Source: Nocardia neocaledoniensis
Lineage (GTDB): Bacteria > Actinomycetota > Actinomycetes > Mycobacteriales > Mycobacteriaceae
Assembly: GCF_003182135.1 (NCBI RefSeq)
Contig: NZ_QGTL01000016.1
Coordinates: forward strand, 1 to 64,000
Reading direction: 5' to 3'
DNA: 64,000 bases
Of this stretch, positions 15,548-24,033 are shown one piece after another; within the stretch, counting starts at the first letter, position 1, and every line of letters begins with the position of its first letter. The position numbers and the translations under genes are program-made. The notes below the pieces were generated by a model. It was not told the origin of the DNA. It searched no databases and was given only the letters and a program-made list of their open reading frames with translations.

Positions 15548-17479
15548 ATGGCTACCGGCACAACGACGACGGCAGAACATCTCCGCGCAGCGCTGGACGG
15601 ACCGTGGCGCGCGCTGCGAGACCAGGCGCGAGCCCAGCTCGCCGACGAACGCTTCAGCGGCGACCCGGAACTCGACATCCACGCGGCCAGGGCGCGCGTG
15701 CTCGACCAGATGAAGATCATCGCGACCCTCGGCTACCCGGAACGCGGCTTCCGGTCCGAGCACGGCGGCACCGGCGATCCGGGCGGCGCGGTCACCAGTC
15801 TGGAGATGCTGGCCTACGCCGACCTGTCGCTGTGGGTGAAATCCGGTGTGCAGTGGGGACTGTTCGGTGGCGCGGTGGAGAACCTCGGCACCGAACGGCA
15901 CCGCGAGTACATCAAGCGGCTGATCTCCCTGGACCTGCTCGGCTGCTTCGCGATGACCGAATCCGGGCACGGCTCCGATGTCGCGAACCTCGAGACCACC
16001 GCCACCTACGATCCGGCGACCCAGGAATTCGTGGTGCACACCCCGACCCCGTCGGCGCGCAAGGACTACATCGGCGGTGCCGCGGTCCACGCGCGGATGG
16101 CGGCGGTGTTCGCCCAGCTGATCACCGGCGGCGAGAACAAGGGCGTGCACTGTCTGCTGGTGCCGATCCGCGACGAACTCGGCGCCGACCTGCCCGGCGT
16201 CACCACCTACGACGACGGCCTCAAGGGCGGTCTGCCCGGTGTCGACAACGGCCGCATCGTCTTCGACCAGGTCCGGGTGCCGCGGGAGAACCTGCTCAAC
16301 CGGTACGCCGACGTGGCGCCGGACGGCACCTACACCTCCGACATCGAGAATCCCAGCCGCCGCTTCTTCACCACCCTCGGCACCCTGGTCCGCGGCCGGG
16401 TCAGCGTGGGCGGCGCCGCCGCGGCCGGTGCGCGCGTCGCGCTGAGCATCGCGGTCAGATACGCCCTGGCGCGGCGCCAGTTCGCCGACCCCGACACCGG
16501 CGCCGAGACGCTGCTGATGGACTACCGCAGCCACCAGCGCAGGCTGCTGCCGCTGGTCGCGAAGTCGTTCGCGCTGGCCTTCGCCCAGAACGACCTGGTG
16601 CGCCGGATGGACCTGATCCAGTCCGGGCGCGAAACCGACCCGGCCGCCCAGCGCGCCCTGGAGAAGCGCGCGGCCGGCCTGAAGGTCGCCCAGACCCGCC
16701 ACGCCACCCGGGCCATCCAGGAGTGCAGGGAGGCGTGCGGCGGCGCGGGCTATCTCACCGAGAACCGCCTGGTGACGCTCAAGGCCGACACCGATGTGTT
16801 CACCACCTTCGAAGGCGACAACGTCGTGCTGACCCAGCTGGTCGCGAAGGAACTGCTCACCGCCTACTCCGACGAGGTCCGCGACCTCGACGCGCTGGGC
16901 TGGGTGCGCTTCGCCGCCACCATGGCCGGTGACGTGGTGCGCAAGCAGACCGGTGTGCGCCAGCTGATCCAGACCCTGCGTGACCGCTCCGACGAGTCCG
17001 TCGACGAGGGCGACCTGTCCAAGCGCTCGGTCCAGTTGCAGCTGTTCGCCGATCGCGAGGACTACCTGCTGCGCACCGCCGCGCACCGCCTGCGCGCCAG
17101 GGCCGCCGACACAGGCCCTTTCGAGGCGTTCAACAACGCCCAGGACCACATCCTGGCCGCCGGCTCCGCGCACATCGACCGGCTGGTGCTCGAGGAATTC
17201 GTCGACGGGATCGCCGAGATCGAGGACCCCGAGGCGAAGGAGCTCGCCGAAACCGTCTGCGATCTCTACGTGTACGCGACGCTGGAGGAGAACCTGGCCT
17301 GGTACATCATGCACCGGTTCATGTCGGTGGAGCGGGCCAAGTCGGTGCGGCGCGGCGTGAACGAACTCGTCGACCGGCTGCGCCCGGACGCGCTGACTCT
17401 GGTGGAGGCTATGGGCGTGCCAGAGACCATGCTGCGCGCCGAAATGCTGCACGACGCCAGCGTTTTCGACCGCACCTAG
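15548..17479 (+). CDS. Acyl-CoA oxidase-like / acyl-CoA dehydrogenase family flavoprotein
   Basis: 643 residues from the ATG at 15548, preceded by the -10 box TAGTGT and no ribosome-binding site; the frame is open further upstream but without supporting signals. It is longer than a standard acyl-CoA dehydrogenase (about 380-420) and matches the acyl-CoA oxidase layout: a central FAD/substrate block (FAMTESGHGSDV, residues about 135-147), an arginine-containing helix (ALARRQF), a YLTENRLVTLKADTDVFTTFEGDN segment bearing the probable catalytic region, and an extra C-terminal helical domain. It would introduce the trans-2 double bond in acyl-CoA. Whether it uses O2 or ETF cannot be told. Its end overlaps the convergent PAP2 gene by 4 bases. 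Confidence 0.85.
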   Translation: MATGTTTTAEHLRAALDGPWRALRDQARAQLADERFSGDPELDIHAARARVLDQMKIIATLGYPERGFRSEHGGTGDPGGAVTSLEMLAYADLSLWVKSGVQWGLFGGAVENLGTERHREYIKRLISLDLLGCFAMTESGHGSDVANLETTATYDPATQEFVVHTPTPSARKDYIGGAAVHARMAAVFAQLITGGENKGVHCLLVPIRDELGADLPGVTTYDDGLKGGLPGVDNGRIVFDQVRVPRENLLNRYADVAPDGTYTSDIENPSRRFFTTLGTLVRGRVSVGGAAAAGARVALSIAVRYALARRQFADPDTGAETLLMDYRSHQRRLLPLVAKSFALAFAQNDLVRRMDLIQSGRETDPAAQRALEKRAAGLKVAQTRHATRAIQECREACGGAGYLTENRLVTLKADTDVFTTFEGDNVVLTQLVAKELLTAYSDEVRDLDALGWVRFAATMAGDVVRKQTGVRQLIQTLRDRSDESVDEGDLSKRSVQLQLFADREDYLLRTAAHRLRARAADTGPFEAFNNAQDHILAAGSAHIDRLVLEEFVDGIAEIEDPEAKELAETVCDLYVYATLEENLAWYIMHRFMSVERAKSVRRGVNELVDRLRPDALTLVEAMGVPETMLRAEMLHDASVFDRT

Positions 17480-18087
17480 TCGTCGCCGGCCCGGGTGCGC
17501 GGGCGGGCGAGCAGGCACAGCCCGATCGCCATGGCCGCGGCCGCCGCCGCCCCACCGAGCACGTCGGTGGGGTGGTGGTAGCCGAGTTCGACCATGCCCG
17601 GGGTGATCACGAGCATCGCGAGCACGGTGAGCGCCGCGACCACGATCCGCGCCGTCGTGCTCGTGATCAGGCACGCGAAGGTCGTCGCGACCGCCACCAG
17701 ATGGACGGTGTGCCCGCTCGGATACGCGAGGTAATCCTCGATCCGCCTGTCCCACAACGGTTTCAGCAGCCAGGTGTTGACCGCCAGGATCACCTCGGGC
17801 ACCACCAGCATGGTCGCCGCACGCCGCCACTCCCGCCGTGCGGCGAACCACGCGCAACCGCACAGCAACAGCAGCAGGACCACCGGGCCGTCGCTCGGCG
17901 CGACGAGGACTTCGGCGGCGCCGGGGGAGAGCGCGGACGCGACGGGCTCGGCGATCGTGGTGTCGAACGCGGTCGGCCCGCCGTCGTCGGGGAAGGTCAG
18001 GGGCAGCGCGACCGTGACCGCGGCGCCGGCACCGATCGCCGTCGCGCGGGCCACGGTGACCGCACGCGCGGGAGCCTCGTCGAACAC
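17476..18087 (-). CDS. PAP2-superfamily membrane phosphatase
   Basis: 203 residues with about five to six hydrophobic segments. The three phosphatase motifs are recognisable: a KPLWDRR block for motif 1, PSGHT for motif 2, and a YHHPTDVLGG block for motif 3 with the nucleophilic-site histidine and aspartate. Members remove phosphate from lipid phosphates or polyprenyl diphosphates at the membrane. The GTG start follows TACCGT by 6 bases, so the gene is probably leaderless. The substrate is not predictable. Confidence 0.82.
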   Translation of the reverse strand: MFDEAPARAVTVARATAIGAGAAVTVALPLTFPDDGGPTAFDTTIAEPVASALSPGAAEVLVAPSDGPVVLLLLLCGCAWFAARREWRRAATMLVVPEVILAVNTWLLKPLWDRRIEDYLAYPSGHTVHLVAVATTFACLITSTTARIVVAALTVLAMLVITPGMVELGYHHPTDVLGGAAAAAAMAIGLCLLARPRTRAGDD

Positions 18088-18093
18088 GCCCCG

Positions 18094-18099
18094 ACGGTA
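18094..18099 (-). promoter_or_regulatory. -10 element of a probably leaderless promoter (PAP2 gene)
   Basis: TACCGT on the minus strand ends 6 bases before the GTG start at 18087. Confidence 0.4.
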
Positions 18100-18109
18100 G
18101 CGGAACCGC

Positions 18110-19000
18110 TCAGGCCGGGCCGTAGGTGAGTACCGCGGTGACCATGAACCACAGCACCCACACGATCGCCACGATCATGCCGATGGCGAGGGTGATCCGC
18201 AGGAACGCGCGACCGAAGTCGAGATCGCCGCCGACGCGCGGATAGAGCTTCCACGGGCTGTACCAGGGCGCGACCAGACCGCGCGACTGCAGCTGCCGTT
18301 CGAGCTCGGCCTGTTCCTCGGCGTACTGCTCGGCTTGCGCCTGGGTGGGGCCGCCGTGCCAGAGGGTGACATCGATCGGCCCGAGGAAACCCTCGTTGAG
18401 CAGATCCTGCGGGGCGGGCAGATACGGCAGGATGCCCAGGCCGCGGAACGCGATGGCGATGTCGTTGGCGGTCCAGCGATTGTGTTCCTTCTCGGCCAGC
18501 ACCTCGAAGTACCGCTCGAGCCGGTGCGGATCGTCGGTGACGATCACGTCGAAGCTCGGGTCGCTCCAGCCCTGGTGCACATCGATCTGGGCGCCCGGCT
18601 GCGGCACGATGACGCCGAGACCGTGCACCGCGCGCTGCCCGAGCCCGCGCGCGGCCAGATAGTCCTGCAGCGCGAAGGTGTGTTCCCGTGACCGTTCCAG
18701 CGGGGTCGACTTCTCCCCGCCCGCGAACTGGGCCGGCTCGCCGGAGACCATCCACGGGCCGTTGAGTGGGATCTCCAGCACGCCGTCCTGCGCGACGGTG
18801 AAGGTCTCCGCCTCGATCACCACGCAGCTGGTCGGCGTCCACACCACCGCGTCGAAATGGTGCAGCCGGTCGTCGTGGAACAGGCTGCAGTTGATGGTGG
18901 CGACACCGTGCGGGCTGGCCGGATCCTTCCAGGTGCGCAGCCAGTCGATCAGTGCGAGCTCGGCATCGGTGCCTGCCGCGTTCTGCACGCGCACGAGCAT
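18110..19000 (-). CDS. NERD-domain protein with a C-terminal membrane anchor
   Basis: 296 residues. The first 150 resemble a nuclease-related (NERD) domain: AELALIDWLRTW, then HFDAVVWTPTSCVVIEAETF, where D and ExE correspond to the PD-(D/E)XK-like core. Residues about 215-240 are rich in Q, E and A (QAQAEQYAEEQAELERQLQ), a likely coiled coil. A hydrophobic segment near residues 265-290 (ITLAIGMIVAIVWVLWFMVTAV) anchors the protein in the membrane. AGAAGGGCGG before the ATG is a suitable ribosome-binding site. NERD proteins have no settled role. The core lysine is not obvious here, so nuclease activity is uncertain. Confidence 0.7.
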   Translation of the reverse strand: MLVRVQNAAGTDAELALIDWLRTWKDPASPHGVATINCSLFHDDRLHHFDAVVWTPTSCVVIEAETFTVAQDGVLEIPLNGPWMVSGEPAQFAGGEKSTPLERSREHTFALQDYLAARGLGQRAVHGLGVIVPQPGAQIDVHQGWSDPSFDVIVTDDPHRLERYFEVLAEKEHNRWTANDIAIAFRGLGILPYLPAPQDLLNEGFLGPIDVTLWHGGPTQAQAEQYAEEQAELERQLQSRGLVAPWYSPWKLYPRVGGDLDFGRAFLRITLAIGMIVAIVWVLWFMVTAVLTYGPA

Positions 19001-19100
19001 GGGGACCGCCCTTCTGGGTCGTTGGCGCCGCGGGCCGAGAACCGTTGGCGTACATCGTAGCTCGATGACCGGCCGATGCCGGTCAGGACCGGCGTGGCGT

Positions 19101-20489
19101 TCAGCTCGGCTCGGCCTCGATCCGGCCCGCGTCGACCGCGGCGACCAGCTCGGCGTGGTCGGCCTCGGTCCGGTCGGCGTAGCGCACCGCGAAGGCGGCG
19201 ATCGCGTCGTCGAACTCCTCGCCGTCGTCGTCGAGATAGCCGGCCAGGGTGCGCGGGTCGAGCGAGCGCGCGTGCGCCCGCGCCAGCAGCGCGCCGGCGA
19301 GCCGCCCGTAGTCGTCCAGATCGTCGGCCGACAGCCCCGCCGGGTCGATGCTGCCCTTGAGATTGCGGAACTGGCGCACGATCACCGGGATCTGCCGGTC
19401 CAGGTGCAGCGTCGACCAGCCGAGCAGGATGTCGGTCTCCGATTGCACGCTGCGCGCCCCGACCACGATCCGCTCGCCCTCGTGCCGGGGCGCGGCCGGC
19501 GGGAGGAAGGGGGCCAGCGAGGACGGATTGGCCTGCTTGACCTGCAGGACCAGCGACTCGCCGTCGTTGCCGTGCAGCAGCGCGACATAGCTGTGCAGGC
19601 CCACGCTGCCGGTCCCGACGATGCGGAAAGCCACGTCCGAGACCGCGAACCGGGCCAGCAGATTGCGGCGCGACTCGCGGATGGTGCCCGCGTACCGTTC
19701 CAGCCCGTCGATCACCGCCTCGGCCACCCGCTCGTCGACGGCGGTCAGGATCGGCGGATCGCTGACGAAGCGATGCTTGCTGATGTCGGTCTCGTGGTCG
19801 TCGAGCTGCTCGGTCCACTTCGCCACGACCTTGGCGCTGGTGTTCTTGCGCGCCTTCTTCGCGGCCTTCTTGAAGTCGTCGAGCAGGTCCTCGGCCTTGG
19901 CCTCGGTGAGGATCGACTCGTCGTGCATCGCGGTCCACGACTGCAGGAACGGCATCTCGGCGAGGTCGGCGGCGGTGCGCCGGTAGGACTTGGCGGCGTC
20001 GCGGGCGGCGCGCAGGCAGTCGTCGGCGTCGGCGCCGCTCTCGCGGCCCGCCAGCACGAGGCTGGCCGCGAGGCGCTCGAGGTCCCATTCCCACGGTCCG
20101 AGAATCGTCTCGTCGAAATCGTTGATGTCCATGACGATCTCGCCGCGCTGGGTGCCGTAGAGGCCGAAGTTCGCGGCGTGGGCGTCACCACAGATCTGGG
20201 CGGGCAGGCCGCTGTCGGGGCCCGCGGCGAGGTCGGCGGCCATGAGTCCGGCGGCGCCGCGGAAGAAGGTGAACGGCGAGGCGGCCATGCGGCCGATCCG
20301 CAGCGGGATCAGCCGGTCGATCCGGCCCGCGTTGCTGGCCTGGACGAACTCGAGCACCGTCGGCCGCCGCGGGCTCTCGGCGGCCCGGTCGCGCGTGCGC
20401 ACCGGCACCCTGGCACGGGCCGCGCGCCCGCGTTCGCGTGCGTCCTCGGCGGAGACGTAGGAGCGCAGATCTATACCACTGTCGGACAC
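19101..20489 (-). CDS. DUF2252 domain protein
   Basis: 462 residues, full length for the DUF2252 family. Family features include RIGRMAASPFTFFRGAAGLM, a GDAHAANFG motif and VMDINDFDETILGPWEWDL, the last two resembling the catalytic and metal-binding loops of aminoglycoside phosphotransferase/kinase-like proteins. The family is widespread in actinobacteria and of unknown function. The GTG start follows TAACCT by 8 bases (minus strand, 20503-20498), so the gene is probably leaderless. Divergent from pgsA2. Confidence 0.85.
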   Translation of the reverse strand: MSDSGIDLRSYVSAEDARERGRAARARVPVRTRDRAAESPRRPTVLEFVQASNAGRIDRLIPLRIGRMAASPFTFFRGAAGLMAADLAAGPDSGLPAQICGDAHAANFGLYGTQRGEIVMDINDFDETILGPWEWDLERLAASLVLAGRESGADADDCLRAARDAAKSYRRTAADLAEMPFLQSWTAMHDESILTEAKAEDLLDDFKKAAKKARKNTSAKVVAKWTEQLDDHETDISKHRFVSDPPILTAVDERVAEAVIDGLERYAGTIRESRRNLLARFAVSDVAFRIVGTGSVGLHSYVALLHGNDGESLVLQVKQANPSSLAPFLPPAAPRHEGERIVVGARSVQSETDILLGWSTLHLDRQIPVIVRQFRNLKGSIDPAGLSADDLDDYGRLAGALLARAHARSLDPRTLAGYLDDDGEEFDDAIAAFAVRYADRTEADHAELVAAVDAGRIEAEPS

Positions 20490-20497
20490 AACCGCCC

Positions 20498-20503
20498 AGG
20501 TTA
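20498..20503 (-). promoter_or_regulatory. -10 element of a probably leaderless promoter (DUF2252 gene)
   Basis: TAACCT on the minus strand ends 8 bases before the GTG start at 20489. Confidence 0.4.
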
Positions 20504-20613
20504 GCGGTCAGCCGGGGGAATCGGCACCGCGAATCGCCCGGCGCAGGCGCGCGCCTGCCGGATTTCGGCGTGTGCGGATGGCGCGGGTGGGGGTCGGTGC
20601 GGTATGCAGGGGC

Positions 20614-21249
20614 GTGGCAACCGAATCGGGAACGCCGGACACCAACGACACCACACCGGGTGGCGTGTTCAGCGACCGCATCCTGACCGTGCCCAACGTG
20701 CTGAGCCTGCTCCGGCTGATCGGTATCCCCGTTTTCCTCTGGTTGATGCTGGTCGAGCGGGCCGACGGCTGGGCGTTCGCCTTGCTGATCGCCAGCGGCT
20801 TCACCGACTTCCTCGACGGGAAACTCGCCCGGCTGCTCGACCAGTCCTCGCGCCTGGGGGCGCTGCTCGACCCCCTCGTCGACCGGCTATACCTCGTGAC
20901 GACGCTCGTGGCGTTCGTCGCACGTGGGCTCATCCCGTGGTGGATCGCGGTGATCCTGATCGGCCGCGACCTGGTGCTCACCCTCACCCTGTCGGTGTAC
21001 AAGCGGCGCGAGCTGCCCGCACCGGAGGTGATCTACCTCGGCAAAGCCGCCACCTTCGCGCTCATGTCCGCGCTGCCCTGGCTGCTCACCGGGGAGATGG
21101 ACTGGGCGGGGGCGGGTTTCGGCTGGGCCTTCGGCTGGGCACTGCTGATCTGGGGCACCGCGCTGTACGTGTGGACCGGGGTGCTCTACGCGGGGCTGGC
21201 GGTCGCCGTCGCGCGATCGATACCGCCTGTGCCGCACCGTGGGAGCTAG
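20614..21249 (+). CDS. pgsA2: CDP-alcohol phosphatidyltransferase (PgsA2-like)
   Basis: 211 residues from a GTG at 20614; an ATG at 20578 is an alternative and neither has a clear ribosome-binding site. The family signature DG-x2-AR-x8-G-x3-D-x3-D is complete in DGKLARLLDQSSRLGALLDPLVD. About five hydrophobic segments follow. Such enzymes transfer a phosphatidyl group from CDP-diacylglycerol to an alcohol, with the two late aspartates binding metal. Position next to gcvH-garA mirrors Rv1822 (pgsA2), whose exact acceptor is not settled (phosphatidylglycerophosphate or cardiolipin synthesis proposed). Function class is firm, acceptor is not. Confidence 0.85.
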   Translation: MATESGTPDTNDTTPGGVFSDRILTVPNVLSLLRLIGIPVFLWLMLVERADGWAFALLIASGFTDFLDGKLARLLDQSSRLGALLDPLVDRLYLVTTLVAFVARGLIPWWIAVILIGRDLVLTLTLSVYKRRELPAPEVIYLGKAATFALMSALPWLLTGEMDWAGAGFGWAFGWALLIWGTALYVWTGVLYAGLAVAVARSIPPVPHRGS

Positions 21250-21291
21250 TCGATACTGTTGCGTGCAACGTTCACGACGAAAGGACGTCCT

Positions 21292-21690
21292 GTGACCCGG
21301 ACCCCTGAGGATCTGCGCTACACCGAGGAGCACGAATGGGTGCGGCGGACCGGCCCCACGGCGGTTCGTGTCGGCATCACCGACTACGCCCAGTCACAAC
21401 TGGGTGACGTCGTGTTCGTCCAACTGCCCGACGTCGACAAGGAGGTCACGGCGGGCGAGAGCATCGCCGAGGTCGAGTCGACCAAGAGCGTGTCCGACAT
21501 CTACGCCCCGCTGGGCGGCAAAGTCGTTGCGGTGAACGAGGATCTGGTGTCCGCGCCGGAGACGCTCAACTCCGATCCCTACGATGAGGGCTGGCTGTTC
21601 GAGCTCGCCTTCGACGATGCGGCGGCGCTGGATTCCGCCCTCGCCGAACTGCTGGATGCGGCGGGTTATCAAGGAGTTATCGGGGGCTGA
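21292..21690 (+). CDS. gcvH: Glycine cleavage system H protein
   Basis: 132 residues from the GTG at 21292, with AAAGG about 8 bases upstream. The lipoyl-carrying protein of the glycine cleavage complex shuttles the aminomethyl group between P, T and L proteins. The lipoylation lysine is Lys65 in VESTKSVSDIYAPL, and the C-terminal DPYDEGWLFE is typical. A GATACT -10-like box and a small palindrome (GTTGC-GT-GCAAC, 21258-21269) lie upstream, so it may have its own promoter. gcvP is in the window 3.2 kb downstream; gcvT is not. Confidence 0.96.
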   Translation: MTRTPEDLRYTEEHEWVRRTGPTAVRVGITDYAQSQLGDVVFVQLPDVDKEVTAGESIAEVESTKSVSDIYAPLGGKVVAVNEDLVSAPETLNSDPYDEGWLFELAFDDAAALDSALAELLDAAGYQGVIGG

Positions 21691-21868
21691 AGCAGCCTTC
21701 ACAGTTCTCCCTGCACGGGCACGCCCCGGCAGGGTACGGTCAAAGCCAAGCGGATACGTCGGGGAATCGACGCCGGGATCTTTTCCTGGCGATGGGATCG
21801 CGCCGGTCGTGTCGCCGGAATACAGCACCTGCTTGCATGGATAATCAGGTTCGAGGAGGAGAGAAACG

Positions 21869-22354
21869 GTGAGCGAGAACAGGGACCCGGGTTACGGGGA
21901 GACCGCGGCCGAGACGACGTCGGTCTTCCGCGCGGACTTCCTCAACGAGGTCGACGCGTCGCGCTCCGGAGAGCCGACCGGCGAACAGCCGGTTCAGGGC
22001 GTCGAGGGCCTGCCGGTCGGCGCGGCCCTCCTGGTGGTCAAGCGCGGCCCGAACGCGGGCTCGCGTTTTCTGCTGGATCAGCCGACCACCTCGGCCGGCC
22101 GCCACCCTGACAGTGACATCTTCCTCGATGACGTCACCGTCAGCCGTCGGCACGCGGAGTTCCGTCAGGACGACGACTCGTTCCAGGTCGTCGATGTGGG
22201 CAGCCTCAACGGCACCTACGTCAACCGGGAGCCGGTGGACTCCTCGGAGCTGCAGAACGGCGACGAGGTCCAGATCGGCAAGTTCCGGCTGGTCTTCCTG
22301 ACCGGTCCGCGCGCGCAGGCGAACGAATCGGCGTCGGGCGCGGGGTCGCGATGA
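21869..22354 (+). CDS. garA: FHA-domain regulator GarA
   Basis: 161 residues from a GTG with GGAGGAGAG upstream. The N-terminal tail carries ETTSVF with Thr16 and Thr17, the kinase-acceptor motif modified by PknG and PknB in M. tuberculosis GarA. The FHA domain spans about 55-145 (AGRHPDSDIFLDDVTVSRRHAEF, then VGSLNGTYVN). In mycobacteria, unphosphorylated GarA inhibits 2-oxoglutarate dehydrogenase/decarboxylase and NAD-glutamate dehydrogenase and activates glutamate synthase; phosphorylation makes the FHA domain bind its own tail and switches it off. All needed residues are present, so the same role is expected. Confidence 0.95.
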   Translation: MSENRDPGYGETAAETTSVFRADFLNEVDASRSGEPTGEQPVQGVEGLPVGAALLVVKRGPNAGSRFLLDQPTTSAGRHPDSDIFLDDVTVSRRHAEFRQDDDSFQVVDVGSLNGTYVNREPVDSSELQNGDEVQIGKFRLVFLTGPRAQANESASGAGSR

Positions 22355-22391
22355 CCCCTACGGTGCTGGAGTCCGCGAAGGGCGCAGTGCT

Positions 22392-23219
22392 GTGACTGGG
22401 GCGGCGCAGTGGGCGCGCGGAGGAATGTCGATCGGCTCCGTGCTCGACCTGTTGCGCCCAGATTTTCCTGACATCACCATCTCCAAGATCCGGTTCCTCG
22501 AGTCCGAGGGCCTGATCCGGCCGGAACGCACGCCGTCGGGGTATCGCCGCTTCTCGGTGGCCGACTACGAACGGCTGCGTTTCGTGCTGACTGCGCAACG
22601 CGATCAGTACCTGCCGCTGAAGGTGATCAAGGAGCAGTTGGAAGCGATCGACAGCGGCGCGGCGACGCTGGGCGTGCGTGAGGCGCGCGCCCGTGCGCAT
22701 TCGCGCCACGGCGCCGCGGAGGCCGGGTCGTCGGTACCCGGCTCCGCGCGCTCCGACAACGGCGACGCCGCGGCCGAACCGGCGCCGCCGCGCCGGCTCG
22801 GGGTGGTGCCCGGCGAGATCACGCCCGAGGAACTCCGGGTGGAGGTCGCGGTGCGGCTCACACGCGCCGATCTCCTCGAGAAGGCGGGCATCGACGACCG
22901 GTTCCTCGACGACCTCGTGCGCGCGGGCCTCATCGTGCCCGGCGCGGGCGGCTTCTTCGAATCCGACGCGGTGACGCTGGCCAACGCGGCCAAATCGATG
23001 GCCGAATTCGGGCTGGAGGCCCGGCATCTGCGCGCGTTCAAGCTGGCCGCCGACCGTGAGGCGGCCCTCGTCGCCCAGATCGCCGCGCCGATCGCCAAGA
23101 GCCGCGACGCCGACGCGCGGGCCAGGGCCGAGGAGACCGTCCGCGAGCTGGCGGCGCTGTCGCTGAACCTGCACGCGGCACTGGTGAAGGCGGCCGTGCG
23201 GGCCGCGCTCGGCAACTGA
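22392..23219 (+). CDS. MerR-family regulator (Rv1828-type)
   Basis: 275 residues with a GTG start and GAAGGG upstream. N-terminal MerR helix-turn-helix (SIGSVLDLLRPDFPDITISK, then IRFLESEGLIRPERTPSGYRRF), an Ala/Arg-rich linker (about 95-135) and a C-terminal helical domain with no metal-binding cysteines, so this is not a metal sensor. Gene order after garA matches Rv1828. Ligand and targets are not evident. The long low-complexity linker is likely flexible. Confidence 0.88.
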   Translation: MTGAAQWARGGMSIGSVLDLLRPDFPDITISKIRFLESEGLIRPERTPSGYRRFSVADYERLRFVLTAQRDQYLPLKVIKEQLEAIDSGAATLGVREARARAHSRHGAAEAGSSVPGSARSDNGDAAAEPAPPRRLGVVPGEITPEELRVEVAVRLTRADLLEKAGIDDRFLDDLVRAGLIVPGAGGFFESDAVTLANAAKSMAEFGLEARHLRAFKLAADREAALVAQIAAPIAKSRDADARARAEETVRELAALSLNLHAALVKAAVRAALGN

Positions 23220-23372
23220 CACACCCGGGCGCCGGATCCGGTATCACCGGAGCAACACGCGGATTTCGGCTCGATCGTCCTCGTTGCGCGGCCGGGAATT
23301 CGCCTAGACTCGTGGGTACGGCGAGCGGGGCAAGCGGTCGTGCCCGTCGGTGGCGAGTATTGGGAGGACAGG

Positions 23373-23393
23373 ATGAGCGAGGTGCAGGCGTGA
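23373..23393 (+). other. Six-codon mini-ORF overlapping the DUF151 start
   Basis: ATG at 23373, with GGGAGGACAGG just upstream, encodes MSEVQA and stops at TGA 23391-23393, overlapping the downstream GTG start by four bases (GTGA). The mini-ORF has a far better ribosome-binding site than the main gene, so ribosomes may reach the main start by coupling. Confidence 0.4.
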
Positions 23394-23863
23394 GTGAGAT
23401 GCGCGTCATCGGCATCCGTGTCGAGCAACCACAGAACCAGCCCGTGCTGTTGCTGCGGGAGGCGGCGGGCGAGCGGTACCTGCCGATCTGGATCGGACAG
23501 GCCGAGGCCACGGCGATCGTGCTCGAGCAGGAGGGCGTCACGCCGATCCGTCCGCTCACCCACGATCTGATCAAGATCCTGATCACCGAACTGGGGCACA
23601 CCCTCAAGGAAGTGCGGATCGTGGATCTGCAGGAGGGCACCTTCTACGCCGATCTCGTCTTCGACGGCGACCTGCGGGTCTCGGCCAGGCCGTCGGACTC
23701 GGTGGCCATCGCGCTGCGGGTCGGCTGCCCGATCTTCGCCGAGGAGCCGGTGCTCGCCGAGGCCGGGCTCGTGATGCCCGACGAGCGCGAGGACGAGGTG
23801 GAGAAGTTCAAGGAGTTCCTGGAGTCGGTCTCGCCCGACGACTTCAAGGCCACCGACAGCTGA
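23390..23863 (+). CDS. DUF151 bifunctional-nuclease-family protein (Rv1829-type)
   Basis: 157 residues from the GTG at 23390, chosen because the homologous family begins right at the MRVIGIRVEQPQNQPVLLLRE segment. DUF151 features are complete: YLPIWIGQAEA, LTHDLIKILI, and TFYADLVF...SARPSDSVAIALR. The C-terminal acidic helix EDEVEKFKEFLESVSPDDF matches mycobacterial members. The plant relative was reported to have RNase and DNase activity; the bacterial role is open. Synteny with Rv1829 between two MerR genes is conserved. TAGACT at 23305-23310 may be the -10 box of its promoter. Confidence 0.88.
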   Translation: MSEMRVIGIRVEQPQNQPVLLLREAAGERYLPIWIGQAEATAIVLEQEGVTPIRPLTHDLIKILITELGHTLKEVRIVDLQEGTFYADLVFDGDLRVSARPSDSVAIALRVGCPIFAEEPVLAEAGLVMPDEREDEVEKFKEFLESVSPDDFKATDS

Positions 23864-23881
23864 GTCACATCACGATCTTCT

Positions 23882-23902
23882 AGACCTGAAGTAGAGGTCG
23901 AG
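23882..23902. promoter_or_regulatory. Imperfect inverted repeat upstream of the second merR gene
   Basis: GACCT-N7-AGGTC (23883-23899) extends to roughly 8-bp arms with one mismatch, next to a TAGACC -10-like hexamer. It is a candidate operator for one of the neighbouring MerR proteins. Confidence 0.3.
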
Positions 23903-24033
23903 GGAATCGCCGCGTGCGGTGCTTGGTGCGACAACCCTGCGCGTCCGACAATGGCAGGAGTAATCTCGAAAGTCGGGCAACATCCGTCGTGACTCCGGTA
24001 CTTCGAGAACGTCGGCAGAGCAAGGAGTGGTCA

